Source: Pseudobdellovibrionaceae bacterium
GTDB taxonomy: Bacteria > Bdellovibrionota > Bdellovibrionia > Bdellovibrionales > JAMPXM01
Reading direction: 5' to 3'
Assembly: GCA_947462815.1 (NCBI GenBank)
Contig: CANHQR010000003.1
Span: 1-64,000, forward strand
DNA: 64,000 nt
The translations under genes and the position numbers were made by a program. The notes beneath the pieces were generated by a model. The model was not told the DNA's origin, ran no database searches, and saw only the letters and a list, made by a program, of their open reading frames with translations. Shown one piece after another: positions 8,976 to 16,558 of the stretch. The first letter of the stretch is position 1; each line of letters begins with the position of its first letter.

Positions 8976-9587
8976 ATGGATTTTCACGAAACCCTCCGCC
9001 AAGCCCCCGTTGTGATGCTCAAACAAAAGTTCGAGATCGCCGAACTCATCGGCTTTGAGTCACGCAACAAATACGTCCTTCATACTGAACAGGGCGCCAT
9101 GTTTGGTTATGCGGCTGAAGACCAGCGCGATCTGGTCGGGTTCGTTCTTCGGCAGATTTTAGGGCACTGGCGCCATTTCAATATTCGAATCTTCGATCAA
9201 GAACGGCGCTTAGTCCTGCGAGCTGTGCACCCATTTCGATTTTTCTTTTCACGACTCGAGGTTTACGATGCGGAAGATCGGCTGCTTGGCGCATTGCAAT
9301 CGCGATGGTCGTTTTTTCGCAAACGCTTTGATTTCGAAGATGCACAGGGACAGGTCTTCGCGCAAACCTCTTCTCCATTTTGGCGTCCATGGACTTTTGT
9401 TATGTCGGGCTCAAACGGAGAAATGGGGCGGATCGAGAAAAAGTGGGGTGGTTTGCTGAAGGAAACGATCACGGACGGGGACAAGTTTCGCGTCAGCTTC
9501 TCGCCCTCCCTGAGCCTCGAGCATCGTCAACTCCTCGTCGCCGCGGGTCTGTTTGTGGATCTCAAGTATTTTGAACACAAATCTTGA
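8976..9587 (+). CDS. Phospholipid scramblase / LURP-one-like protein
   Basis: A protein of 203 residues resembling the scramblase (LOR/tubby-like) family: LKQKFEIAELIGFESRNKY opens the domain, followed by alternating strands such as FNIRIFDQERRLVLRAVHPF, LEVYDAEDRLLG and GEMGRIEKKWGG, and a hydrophobic C-terminal helix (LLVAAGLFVDLKYF). Bacterial members have no proven lipid-flipping role. I start at the ATG at 8976 rather than 19 codons upstream, because AGGGA at 8964-8968 is correctly spaced and homologous sequence begins here. The gene stands alone between the membrane protein and the LysR regulator. Confidence 0.75.
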   Translation: MDFHETLRQAPVVMLKQKFEIAELIGFESRNKYVLHTEQGAMFGYAAEDQRDLVGFVLRQILGHWRHFNIRIFDQERRLVLRAVHPFRFFFSRLEVYDAEDRLLGALQSRWSFFRKRFDFEDAQGQVFAQTSSPFWRPWTFVMSGSNGEMGRIEKKWGGLLKETITDGDKFRVSFSPSLSLEHRQLLVAAGLFVDLKYFEHKS

Positions 9588-9653
9588 CCGCGAGCTTCGA
9601 GAGCTCAGCATCGAACTTTTGGTTTTGCATGAGAATCGGTCCCAATTGCTGAG

Positions 9654-9667
9654 AGGTTCGAGAACCT
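9654..9667. promoter_or_regulatory. Palindrome upstream of the LysR-type gene
   Basis: AGGTTC and GAACCT flank a two-base centre, 29 bp before the LysR-type start codon. LysR regulators often bind imperfect palindromes near their own promoters, so this is a candidate autoregulatory site. No bound factor is shown by sequence alone. Confidence 0.25.
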
Positions 9668-9696
9668 GATGAACTTGTGAAAGTCGAGGGTCAAGC

Positions 9697-10635
9697 ATGA
9701 GTCGCGAGATCTTACGTCAGCGTCAAGTCGCAGCCGCCAACTGGCTCAACTACCATCACCTCTATTACTTTTGGACGATCGCCCAAGAGGGCAGTATCGC
9801 CCGCGCCGCGGATAAGTTGAACGTCGGACAACCCACCTTATCCACGCAACTCAAGCAACTTGAAGACTCACTGGGCCGCCCGCTGTTTGAACGCAAGAAT
9901 CGCCGCCTCGCGCTCACCGATGCGGGTAAAACCGCGTTTCAGTATGCGCATGAGATTTTTCGGCTCGGCTCGGAAATGATTGAGGCCGTTCATGACCTCT
10001 CACCGTTACAAGGCCGCGCCCAAGTGCACGTGCAGATCGGTGCACTCGACAGCGTCCCAAAATCTTTCGTTTTGGAACTGATCGAGGCCGCGCTGGCGGA
10101 GGGCAACTGCCACGTCTCCATTCTCGAAGGCAAAGCCGATGAACTCTTGCGCGAGCTCGCCGCCCACCGCATCGACCTGATGCTTTCAAATTCAGCTCCA
10201 GCCATCGACGAAACCGGCGCACTGCGCGTGCGATCCGTTGGGAAATTGCCGATTTCGTTTTTCACGGCCCCAGAAGCTCGCCCCTCGGGAAGGAGTTTTC
10301 CCGATAACCTACAAGGTCAGAACTTGGTCCTACCGACCTATCACTCCAAGCTTCGCCATGACGTGGAACATTGGCTGCGCCTGCATAAAATCAACGCCGC
10401 ACGAATCGCTGAAACTGAAGACACCAGCTTGCTCCGCTTACTCGGTACCCGTGGTCTCGGGATGGTGCCTCTGGCCGAAGCCGGCGCCGAGGATTTAGTT
10501 CGTCAGAAGAGCCTGGTGCGCATCGGTCGCCTCGAGGGCGTATTCGAGGAGATTTGGCTGATCACCACCCAACGAAAGGTCGAAAACCCCGTCGCCGCCA
10601 AGCTTCAACAACAATTTCGTCTGACAAATGTCTGA
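9697..10635 (+). CDS. NhaR-like LysR-family transcriptional regulator
   Basis: A protein of 312 residues. The winged helix-turn-helix (about residues 13-75) begins NWLNYHHLYYFWTIAQEGS and continues RAADKLNVGQPTLSTQLKQL, which is the NhaR subtype rather than a generic LysR. A LysR substrate-binding domain follows (about 100-305), starting VHVQIGALDSVPKSFVLEL. NhaR proteins activate sodium/proton antiporter or exopolysaccharide genes; no antiporter is adjacent, so the targets here are unknown. The ATG at 9697 is preceded by a GAGGG Shine-Dalgarno. htpX lies 161 bp downstream on the same strand behind its own promoter-like region. Confidence 0.9.
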   Translation: MSREILRQRQVAAANWLNYHHLYYFWTIAQEGSIARAADKLNVGQPTLSTQLKQLEDSLGRPLFERKNRRLALTDAGKTAFQYAHEIFRLGSEMIEAVHDLSPLQGRAQVHVQIGALDSVPKSFVLELIEAALAEGNCHVSILEGKADELLRELAAHRIDLMLSNSAPAIDETGALRVRSVGKLPISFFTAPEARPSGRSFPDNLQGQNLVLPTYHSKLRHDVEHWLRLHKINAARIAETEDTSLLRLLGTRGLGMVPLAEAGAEDLVRQKSLVRIGRLEGVFEEIWLITTQRKVENPVAAKLQQQFRLTNV

Positions 10636-10654
10636 GGCCCCCGTCTTCCAGGGG

Positions 10655-10704
10655 AAACCTTGACAATTCAAGGGTTCAACCGATGTTAATGTCACGCTGA
10701 ACCC
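10655..10704 (+). promoter_or_regulatory. htpX upstream region: promoter-like site with two inverted repeats
   Basis: TTGACA at 10660-10665 is a perfect -35 hexamer; GTTAAT at 10685-10690 is a possible -10, although the 19-base spacing is long. Two inverted repeats overlap it: CCTTGA/TCAAGG around a 4-base centre (10658-10673), and GGGTTCA (10672-10678) pairing with TGAACCC (10698-10704). HtpX is typically stress-induced, so these may be operator sites. Alternatively they could form a weak terminator for the LysR gene. Confidence 0.4.
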
Positions 10705-10796
10705 GTTCCCGAATAGGGAAATTCAAGCTAAAATGGGTTCGACGAAAGGCTTCTAAATCGCGAGGTTTTTCAATCGCCTCGAGGAGTGAAACAACT

Positions 10797-11723
10797 ATGG
10801 CAATGCTAAAACGAATGAGTCTCTTCCTGCTCCTCAACTTTGTCGTGATGGGCACGCTGATGGCCATCGTCCACTTCTTTGGCCTGGGCAACTACACCAC
10901 GGCCTACGGAATGGATTACACCAAACTCGCCATCTTCTGCTTGGTTTGGGGTATGGGCGGAGCCATGATCAGCCTCATGCTGTCCAAGTGGATGGCGAAG
11001 ATGTCGATGGGCGTGCAGATCATCGACCCCAACACCCGCAACCCCGATGAACGTGCACTGGTGGAGTTGGTACATCGCTACTCTCGGCAAGCGGGCCTGA
11101 GCAAAATGCCCGAAGTCGGCATCTATGACTCGCCCGAGGTCAACGCCTTCGCCACAGGCCCAACTCGCAACAATTCGCTGGTGGCAGTTTCAACAGGTCT
11201 GCTTCGACGCCTGGATCAGCGTTCCGTCGAGGGTGTGATTGGACACGAAGTCGCTCACATTGCGAATGGCGATATGGTCACCATGGCCCTCCTCCAAGGC
11301 GTGGTGAACGCATTCGTGATGGCGGCCGCCCGCGTGATCGCGATGGTCATCAGCAACGCGCTGAAGAGCAATGATGATCGAGGCCAAGGCCTCGGCCCTC
11401 TTGCACATTTCGCTGTGGTGTTCGTGCTCGAGATGGTGTTCATGATCATTGGGTCCATGATCCTGATGTGGTTCTCGCGGCAGCGCGAGTTCCGCGCCGA
11501 CAAAGGTGGTGCTCAGTACGCCGGGCGTGACGCGATGATTTCGGCTCTCGCGTCCTTGCAGCGTCTGCAAGATGTGAACTACGAAGTCGCTTCTCAGGAA
11601 GGTCAAGCCCAGCCCGCTTTCGCGTCGATGAAGATCTCCGCGACGAAGCCCGGTTTCGCCGCTCTTTTCCGAACCCACCCGACACTCGAAGAACGTATTC
11701 TTCGACTGCAGCGCGGGATGTAA
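10797..11723 (+). CDS. htpX: Membrane zinc metalloprotease HtpX
   Basis: A protein of 308 residues, close to the usual HtpX length. The M48 zinc motif is GHEVAHIANGD (His, Glu, His ligands/catalysis near residues 147-151), and the third ligand is probably the Glu in SRQREFRADKGGA. Two N-terminal helices (about 8-28 and 38-58) and a pair around the middle (about 165-185 and 200-222) place the active site at the cytoplasmic face of the inner membrane. HtpX degrades misfolded membrane proteins. GAGGAG lies upstream of the ATG. A strong rho-independent terminator follows at 11777-11806, so the gene is probably monocistronic. Confidence 0.96.
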   Translation: MAMLKRMSLFLLLNFVVMGTLMAIVHFFGLGNYTTAYGMDYTKLAIFCLVWGMGGAMISLMLSKWMAKMSMGVQIIDPNTRNPDERALVELVHRYSRQAGLSKMPEVGIYDSPEVNAFATGPTRNNSLVAVSTGLLRRLDQRSVEGVIGHEVAHIANGDMVTMALLQGVVNAFVMAAARVIAMVISNALKSNDDRGQGLGPLAHFAVVFVLEMVFMIIGSMILMWFSRQREFRADKGGAQYAGRDAMISALASLQRLQDVNYEVASQEGQAQPAFASMKISATKPGFAALFRTHPTLEERILRLQRGM

Positions 11724-11776
11724 TGATCCGTTTCGCTCGAAGGTTCTCCTGACGGGTTTTCCTTCAGGCTCCGCCG

Positions 11777-11806
11777 AAAACGCCAACCCATCGGGGTTGG
11801 CGTTTT
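11777..11806 (+). terminator. Rho-independent terminator of htpX
   Basis: A 13-bp perfect stem, AAAACGCCAACCC pairing with GGGTTGGCGTTTT across an ATCG loop, followed by CATTTT. It begins 54 bp after the htpX stop. Because the stem is flanked by A and T runs, it could terminate in both directions. Confidence 0.9.
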
Positions 11807-12045
11807 CATTTTGGGACAACATGTTACTCGTTGTGCGGTTCGTTGTGCGCCCCGAAGCGCCCCCCGATGTGCGCGTTGCCGGAACACAGATCAAACGGAA
11901 CACAGGTCACGATGACGGCCATGTGATCGAGACCTGCGACGTCTTCGCGTGCCAATGTTCGGACTCAGAAGTGAAAGAAAGGGGAGCCGCCGCGAGGCGA
12001 GAGTTCACAACTGGCGTCCAGCACGTGGCGGGTTGAGTCGACTCT

Positions 12046-12103
12046 CTTCCCCGCGGCAGCGGGGTGATCTCAGATCTCTCCCCGTACTGGCGCCGCGGGG
12101 AAG
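12046..12103. ncRNA. Large nested hairpin, candidate structured RNA
   Basis: A 12-bp perfect outer stem, CTTCCCCGCGGC (12046-12057) with GCCGCGGGGAAG (12092-12103), encloses an inner stem CGGGG (12060-12064) with CCCCG (12080-12084) and a further GAT/ATC pairing around the apical loop. The GC-rich double stem should be very stable in RNA. It lies 240 bp before the TetR start and has no T run, so it is not a simple terminator. Function unknown. Confidence 0.4.
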
Positions 12104-12193
12104 CGGTTCGTGCCGACAACGAGAGAGAACTGGAGACGGTTTGCCTCGCTCAACCCGGTTTTGTCGAGCCCCCACGTGGCAGACTACTCTATT

Positions 12194-12213
12194 TAGAGCT
12201 TCAGCTCTATTTT
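12194..12213 (+). terminator. Short hairpin with T run, possible terminator or attenuator
   Basis: TAGAGC and GCTCTA form a 6-bp stem with a TTCA loop (12194-12209), followed immediately by TTTT. It sits 130 bp before the TetR start codon, so it would end a leader transcript or small RNA rather than a protein gene. The stem is short, hence moderate confidence. Confidence 0.4.
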
Positions 12214-12343
12214 ATCCATCCCCCCTTAGGCCGAGGCCCGTCCCGTCAACAAAAAGCACTTGTGAGCTCGCCATCAGACCTCTAGGAAGAAGACTCGGAA
12301 CGCCGAGTTCGACGGAACCCCCAGCCACTCCACCGAGGTGCAC

Positions 12344-13162
12344 ATGAAATCCGCTCTCATGAAAACCGCTTCGCCATCGACTCTGCCGACATCGACCTCC
12401 ACGGCATCTTCGTTAACCAACCCAGCACTCACGCCACCTGCGCTTCCTTCTGGACTCAAGTCGCCCCAGGCCTTGCGTGCCGCTACAAAGAAGCGTCCGG
12501 GCAATCGCGAGAGGATCCTGCTCGCCAGTATTGATCTCTTCAACCAAAGTGGCGTTGTCGCCGTAACGACCAACCATATCGCCGCTCACCTCGGCATTTC
12601 ACCCGGCAATTTGTATTTCCACTTTCGCAACAAAGAAGAAATCATTCGCGAGCTGTTTCAAGCCATGTGCGACGAAACCTACGTTGTGTGGCGGCCAGCC
12701 AAGTCGCACCTCACTTCACCCAGCGAGCTCATCGAACGCTCTTATGAAACCTTCTGGAAGTATCGATTCTTTCATCGAGAGATGTACCACTTGCGCCGCA
12801 AGGACCCCGAGCTGGCCAAAGCGTGGAAAAAACACATCAGCAAGACCGTTCGCATGCTGCAGGCCATGTACGTGAGTTGGGTGAAAGCGGGAATGATGAG
12901 GAAAATCGACGATGCGAGCGAGATGCGGGAGATGCGGGAGATGCGGGAGATGCAAATGATCTCCGACACCGTGCTGATCACTTCATCCAGCTTTCTGCAG
13001 TTCTTCGAGAGCCCCGAGCGACCGGCCACACGACGAAGTATCAAAACGGGCGTTGAACACCTGCTGCTCTTTTTGCTGCCCTACCACACCCCCCAATATC
13101 AGGACGTCATCCGCCGACGCCTCGCTGACTTGCGCTCTTCGCCTGGTCAACGTGGCTCCTAA
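12344..13162 (+). CDS. TetR-family transcriptional regulator with Ser/Thr/Pro-rich N-tail
   Basis: A protein of 272 residues. Residues 1-50 are rich in Ser, Thr, Pro and Ala and precede a TetR helix-turn-helix (about 52-100): RILLASIDLFNQSGVVAVTT, then HIAAHLGISPGNLYFHFRNK. The remainder is the ligand-binding and dimer domain. A 9-base repeat (GAGATGCGG, three perfect copies plus one altered copy, 12920-12955) inserts a Glu-Met-Arg repeat near residue 195. CGAGG at 12334-12338 fits the ATG at 12344 better than the GTG at 12338. Most such regulators repress a neighbouring efflux or lipid gene; none is obvious here, so the target is unknown. Confidence 0.85.
   Translation: MKSALMKTASPSTLPTSTSTASSLTNPALTPPALPSGLKSPQALRAATKKRPGNRERILLASIDLFNQSGVVAVTTNHIAAHLGISPGNLYFHFRNKEEIIRELFQAMCDETYVVWRPAKSHLTSPSELIERSYETFWKYRFFHREMYHLRRKDPELAKAWKKHISKTVRMLQAMYVSWVKAGMMRKIDDASEMREMREMREMQMISDTVLITSSSFLQFFESPERPATRRSIKTGVEHLLLFLLPYHTPQYQDVIRRRLADLRSSPGQRGS
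12920..12955 (+). repeat. 9-bp tandem repeat inside the TetR gene
   Basis: Three perfect copies of GAGATGCGG and a fourth copy ending in CAA. The unit is a multiple of three, so copy-number change would add or remove Glu-Met-Arg without a frameshift. Confidence 0.9.
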
Positions 13163-13249
13163 TGCCAGCTGAATTCGTGGCCCGAGTCTCCGACCTCCTC
13201 CTCGAGTTACCGATTCACCTTACCGTGTGCCTGTAGTTGCTCCAATTAT

Positions 13250-13264
13250 GGAACACCTTGTTCC
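13250..13264. promoter_or_regulatory. Palindrome upstream of the TIGR02147-type regulator
   Basis: GGAACA and TGTTCC flank a 3-base centre (CCT), 45 bp upstream of the preferred start codon at 13309. It is a candidate operator, possibly for autoregulation. If translation began at the earlier ATG (13237), the palindrome would be inside the gene, which argues for the later start. Confidence 0.35.
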
Positions 13265-13308
13265 AAATTTTCATGACATCGCTCCCAGGGACGTGGGACA
13301 CCGGGTAC

Positions 13309-14157
13309 ATGAATGAACGCGAGAACAAATCCCTCACACCCCTAGCCCCCGACTTCGGTCGCGAGCTTCTGCGACGCGAGCTCGATCGCCGCCTCGAGAG
13401 CAATCCGCGCTACTCTTTGCGTGCCTTTGCACGGGCCCTGCGGATGAGTCCCGGCGAGCTCAGCGAAGTGATGAATGGCAAACGACCGCTTTCCCCGCGC
13501 TCCGCGCAGCGAATCGCCGAGGCGCTCTCGCTCAGCCCCCACGAAGAGCGGCAGCTTTTGGCACAGACATTGAGGCCCGGCGTCGCGGCCCCTCTCAAAG
13601 CACCGCCGAGCCTCGACTTGGACGAGGATCAGTTTCGTTTAGTGAGCGACTGGGCTTGCTTTGCGATTCTCAATTTACTCGACGCCGAGCGCGTGCGCTG
13701 GCAAGCCCATTATATTGCGGAGCGATTCCAGTTGGATGTCGCTCGCGCCTCAAGTGCCATGGCTCGGTTGGTCCGTCTGAAGCTTGTGGAAGTAAAAGAT
13801 GGCATCGCCACAGCCTTCCGTCCAAAAGGCGACGAGATCGTCGCGGCCCCTCAGGTCGTCGCATCTGCGGCCATTCGCCGCTACCACCGCGACCTCCTCA
13901 TGAAGGGACTTGAGGCCATTGAGTCTCAAGCTCCGACCGAACGCGAGTTGGGGGGAGTTGGCTTTGCCGTCGCACAGGAAGATCTTCCTGATCTAAAAAA
14001 AATGCTTCAGCAATTTCAAGATGAGCTGCTCAGCTTCGTCGACCGTCGCGCCAAACGGCGACGACGTCTCGGCCAACAGCTCGAAGTCTATCAACTCGAA
14101 ATGATTTTATTCCGACTTTCTCAGCCCAAGCGCGGAGGATCCAATGGAAAGACCTGA
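13309..14157 (+). CDS. TIGR02147-family (DUF4423) transcriptional regulator
   Basis: A protein of 282 residues. It has an N-terminal Xre-like helix-turn-helix (SLRAFARALRMSPGELSEVM, about residues 35-55), then the DUF4423-type body: FRLVSDWACFAILNLLDAER, then a second winged-helix region (IAERFQLDVARASSAMARLV), and a C-terminal amphipathic helix (FQDELLSFVDRRAKRR). This family is expanded in Bdellovibrio and Fibrobacter and is often paired with an exported protein gene, as here. The ATG at 13309 is preferred over upstream ATGs because a palindromic site lies between them, though no strong Shine-Dalgarno is present at either. It overlaps the next gene by 14 bp, which suggests coexpression. Confidence 0.88.
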   Translation: MNERENKSLTPLAPDFGRELLRRELDRRLESNPRYSLRAFARALRMSPGELSEVMNGKRPLSPRSAQRIAEALSLSPHEERQLLAQTLRPGVAAPLKAPPSLDLDEDQFRLVSDWACFAILNLLDAERVRWQAHYIAERFQLDVARASSAMARLVRLKLVEVKDGIATAFRPKGDEIVAAPQVVASAAIRRYHRDLLMKGLEAIESQAPTERELGGVGFAVAQEDLPDLKKMLQQFQDELLSFVDRRAKRRRRLGQQLEVYQLEMILFRLSQPKRGGSNGKT

Positions 14158-15643
14158 ACAGCTCTCGCTTCAATCCCCCATGAGTTTCCTCGCTAAGCTG
14201 AGTGGATTCGCGACGGCGACTCTTCTGACAATGAATGTCGCTCTGGCTGGCCCCACTAAAGTTGGAAACGGCGATGACGGCGGCGACCTCGAAGCTGGCC
14301 AGCGCATCACCACGGGCGTCCTCTTGGAAACCCAGCGAGAGGCCGCCCAGCTTCTACGCGGCCTTCAAGTGCAAGGAATCGAGGGGCTCGGCGCCTTGCT
14401 TCCGGAGACCGAGAAGGCCGATCTATTTTTGGCGGAGCGAGATCCATCACCGCAAGCTCTCACCACCGCTGAGTCACAAGCTGAGCTCAGCGAGGTCGCA
14501 AAAGCGATCGGAGCGAATGAACCCTACGTCTACGCTCGAACCTTTCCAGAGCCCCATGCGCCGACACGCTTCTTTCCCAAGGCGCTTCTTTTGGATCGCA
14601 AGAATCTCATCGCCCTCCACGTCCACGAAGCCTTGCATCGCGCCTTGCCTGTCGAAATTCGAGAAGATGAAAAAGCCGTGAGCCGGATCACACTAGCCAT
14701 CACGGCCGAAGGTGCGACACGCGATCGCGTGCAAGAGACCGTGCGCAAAGAGCTGAGCCAAGCCCGCGAAGCGCGGGTCGAGACCGAGCGCGCTCAGCGC
14801 CAAGCGCAAGCGCCTCTCGTACCCTATAACGCCAACTTTGTTTCAGCGCCGAGTTTGCCACCAGGTCCAGAACTGAAGTCACCGAGCCTCTTCGGATACG
14901 GATTCAAGTCTTATATTCTGCCGGATCCCGATAAGTCCTTAGCCCCTCTTCGCTCCTTGCACAGTCTGCGCAGCTTCCTCTATCCCTTCGGGCGCGGCAG
15001 CGAAGCCATGGGTTTGGGAATTGAACTCTCGTATCTTCAAGCCCAGGAAGAGGCCTATCTCGGGCCCATTGGCCTGAGCGGACGCCTCAAACTACTCACC
15101 TGGCGCGGATTTGATGTCGATGGTTTTGCGGCACTTCGCCTTCACAGCGTAGGCTCAGGTGAACTGAAAGACTCTCCGATGGGTCGCGATATTATGGAGG
15201 TCGGCGTAAGTCTCAAGCGCGACGAAAAATGGTACATGGTGGAGAACAAACTCTCCGTGCATGGTGGCTCAAAAGCTGAACAGAAAATCGGTGCGATCAA
15301 TTACACCCACGATTATGGCTCGATCATTGAAGCCGGCATTGCCGCAGCTTTGAGACTGCCGGTGGTGGAGGACGGTGGACTCGAGATCGGCGGCTCAACT
15401 CAAGTGCTACTGGCTCAAAATACTCGCGTGAAGGGCGGAGCCTTTGAATATGAAACAGGTCGAATGCGTGTGGTGACAGCAGGTCCGGAAGTCGCGTGGA
15501 ACCAAGGAGCGCTTCGTTTCTCTGCAAATGCTCGTTTCGTTATCGACAGCACCAAGGGAGCAAGCCTCGATCAACTCGGAGATTTGATGGGACACGGGGT
15601 GGGACAGGGCTCTGTCGGTGCGGGCTTGAGCTTCAAATTTTGA
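14144..15643 (+). CDS. Exported protein with HExxH motif and C-terminal beta-barrel-like region
   Basis: A protein of 499 residues. It has a signal peptide (hydrophobic about residues 20-34, ending VALAG). An N-terminal domain (about 40-245) contains LHVHEALHRALP, an HExxH zinc-type motif near residue 165, followed by REDEKAV. A linker rich in Arg/Glu/Ala follows. From about 245 to the end, alternating strands with Gly and aromatic residues end in SFKF, a typical outer-membrane beta-barrel terminus. A surface-anchored metalloprotease is one reading; function is not known. GGAGG before 14144 supports this start despite the 14-bp overlap with the TIGR02147 gene. Family not recognised. Confidence 0.75.
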   Translation: MERPEQLSLQSPMSFLAKLSGFATATLLTMNVALAGPTKVGNGDDGGDLEAGQRITTGVLLETQREAAQLLRGLQVQGIEGLGALLPETEKADLFLAERDPSPQALTTAESQAELSEVAKAIGANEPYVYARTFPEPHAPTRFFPKALLLDRKNLIALHVHEALHRALPVEIREDEKAVSRITLAITAEGATRDRVQETVRKELSQAREARVETERAQRQAQAPLVPYNANFVSAPSLPPGPELKSPSLFGYGFKSYILPDPDKSLAPLRSLHSLRSFLYPFGRGSEAMGLGIELSYLQAQEEAYLGPIGLSGRLKLLTWRGFDVDGFAALRLHSVGSGELKDSPMGRDIMEVGVSLKRDEKWYMVENKLSVHGGSKAEQKIGAINYTHDYGSIIEAGIAAALRLPVVEDGGLEIGGSTQVLLAQNTRVKGGAFEYETGRMRVVTAGPEVAWNQGALRFSANARFVIDSTKGASLDQLGDLMGHGVGQGSVGAGLSFKF

Positions 15644-15728
15644 AAACCGAGTCTCGATCGCGGGGTTGCGCATCTCCGGATGCTTGAGCCCCCTCATGAT
15701 TGAAACAAAAAGTTAAGGGTGAACACAC

Positions 15729-16409
15729 ATGACTCAACATCGATTTCGATTCTTCTCTTTCTGCACCATGATGGCAGCCACAATGATCCTGAGCGCCTGC
15801 GGACCAATTCGCTTTGGTGACCCCGGAGAGGCTCCGCCGGCCAAAGAAGTTGTTTTGGCTGTAGACGGAGTCAAACTCATCGAGCGCGACCTGCTACGCG
15901 GTGATGATTTACGCAGCTATCAGCAGCGCCGCTACACGCTTCACGCGAATGCGCGGTTGCTTGTCCGCTATGAAATGTTGATGGAGGAAGACTTAGGCTT
16001 ACGCGATGACTTGCCGGTACGACTTCGGCTCTTTGCAGAGACTGCCGATGATTTGCAGATCGCGCGAAATCAAATGCGCGCCTGCCCCATCACCCGCAAT
16101 TGGATGATGGCGGCGACTTGGAGCGCCGCTCACCCTTGGCGAGGAGGAGACTGGACGCCTGGTGCGGAGGTCGACTGGGAGGAATGTGTGTCGGTGGAAG
16201 CTGTGGATCAGCCCACCACACAACTTTGCGGCGAAGCGCAGGCGATTTGCTTCAACGTCTCGCGCTGGTATCGCCTTTGGGTGCGAGAGCGCAAAGAAAA
16301 CTTCGGCTTGGCCCTGGTCAGCGAAGCACCGGTGAATTTGCTGGGCGACGCCTCGCCGGGCAAAGCGCCCCGAATTCATTGGCATGAAAACGCGACCTCG
16401 ATGCGTTGA
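15729..16409 (+). CDS. Predicted lipoprotein, unknown function
   Basis: A protein of 226 residues with a clear lipoprotein signal: basic start, hydrophobic core (FFSFCTMMAATMI) and lipobox LSAC with the modified Cys near residue 24. The mature protein has four further cysteines (about residues 119-175: ACPI, ECVS, LCGE, ICFN), which could form two disulfides in the periplasm. It may be cotranscribed with the preceding exported HExxH protein (86 bp gap). A GC-rich inverted repeat (GCATC/GATGC near 15670-15683) lies in the gap. No family recognised. Confidence 0.75.
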   Translation: MTQHRFRFFSFCTMMAATMILSACGPIRFGDPGEAPPAKEVVLAVDGVKLIERDLLRGDDLRSYQQRRYTLHANARLLVRYEMLMEEDLGLRDDLPVRLRLFAETADDLQIARNQMRACPITRNWMMAATWSAAHPWRGGDWTPGAEVDWEECVSVEAVDQPTTQLCGEAQAICFNVSRWYRLWVRERKENFGLALVSEAPVNLLGDASPGKAPRIHWHENATSMR

Positions 16410-16456
16410 GCTGAGCCCTCCGCAGGTCTTTCAAGTCTGAGTCAGTTTGACCCGCA

Positions 16457-16509
16457 GATGAGAATTAGATTCATCTTCAGCTTGACCCGCGGCGTGAGGC
16501 TGCACTAAT
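16457..16509 (+). promoter_or_regulatory. Promoter of fur with adjacent Fur-box-like palindrome
   Basis: TTGACC (16482-16487), 16 bases, then ACTAAT (16504-16509) make a sigma-70-like promoter 50 bp before fur. Immediately upstream, 16457-16475 reads as an imperfect AT-rich palindrome, GATGAGAAT-TAG-ATTCATC, resembling a Fur box. The 9-base sequence TTGACCCGC occurs twice (16447 and 16482), flanking the palindrome. Autoregulation by Fur is an inference. Confidence 0.4.
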
Positions 16510-16558
16510 CTCGCCGAGGAGCGCGGGGCGGCTAAGGCTCCGCCGGAGGTCATCCAAC

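Larger units (their letters stand above)
11807..12343. other. 537-bp stretch without a supported gene
   Basis: Short open frames exist here, but none has a Shine-Dalgarno sequence plus recognisable protein sequence. The stretch holds a large nested hairpin (12046-12103) and a smaller hairpin with a T run (12194-12209), both upstream of the TetR gene. It could be a long 5' leader or an unrecognised small RNA. Confidence 0.5.

Noticed and set aside
11190-11903. Minus-strand open frame of 237 residues across htpX and its terminator
   Set aside because: Antisense to htpX and reads through the terminator hairpin; no recognisable domain or ribosome binding site.
11797-12285. Small plus-strand frames of 73-79 residues between htpX and the TetR gene
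   Set aside because: They begin in the terminator or in the nested hairpin, lack Shine-Dalgarno sequences and resemble no protein.
12920-12955. CRISPR-like repeat
   Set aside because: Copies are only 9 bp, contiguous and without spacers, and inside a coding sequence.
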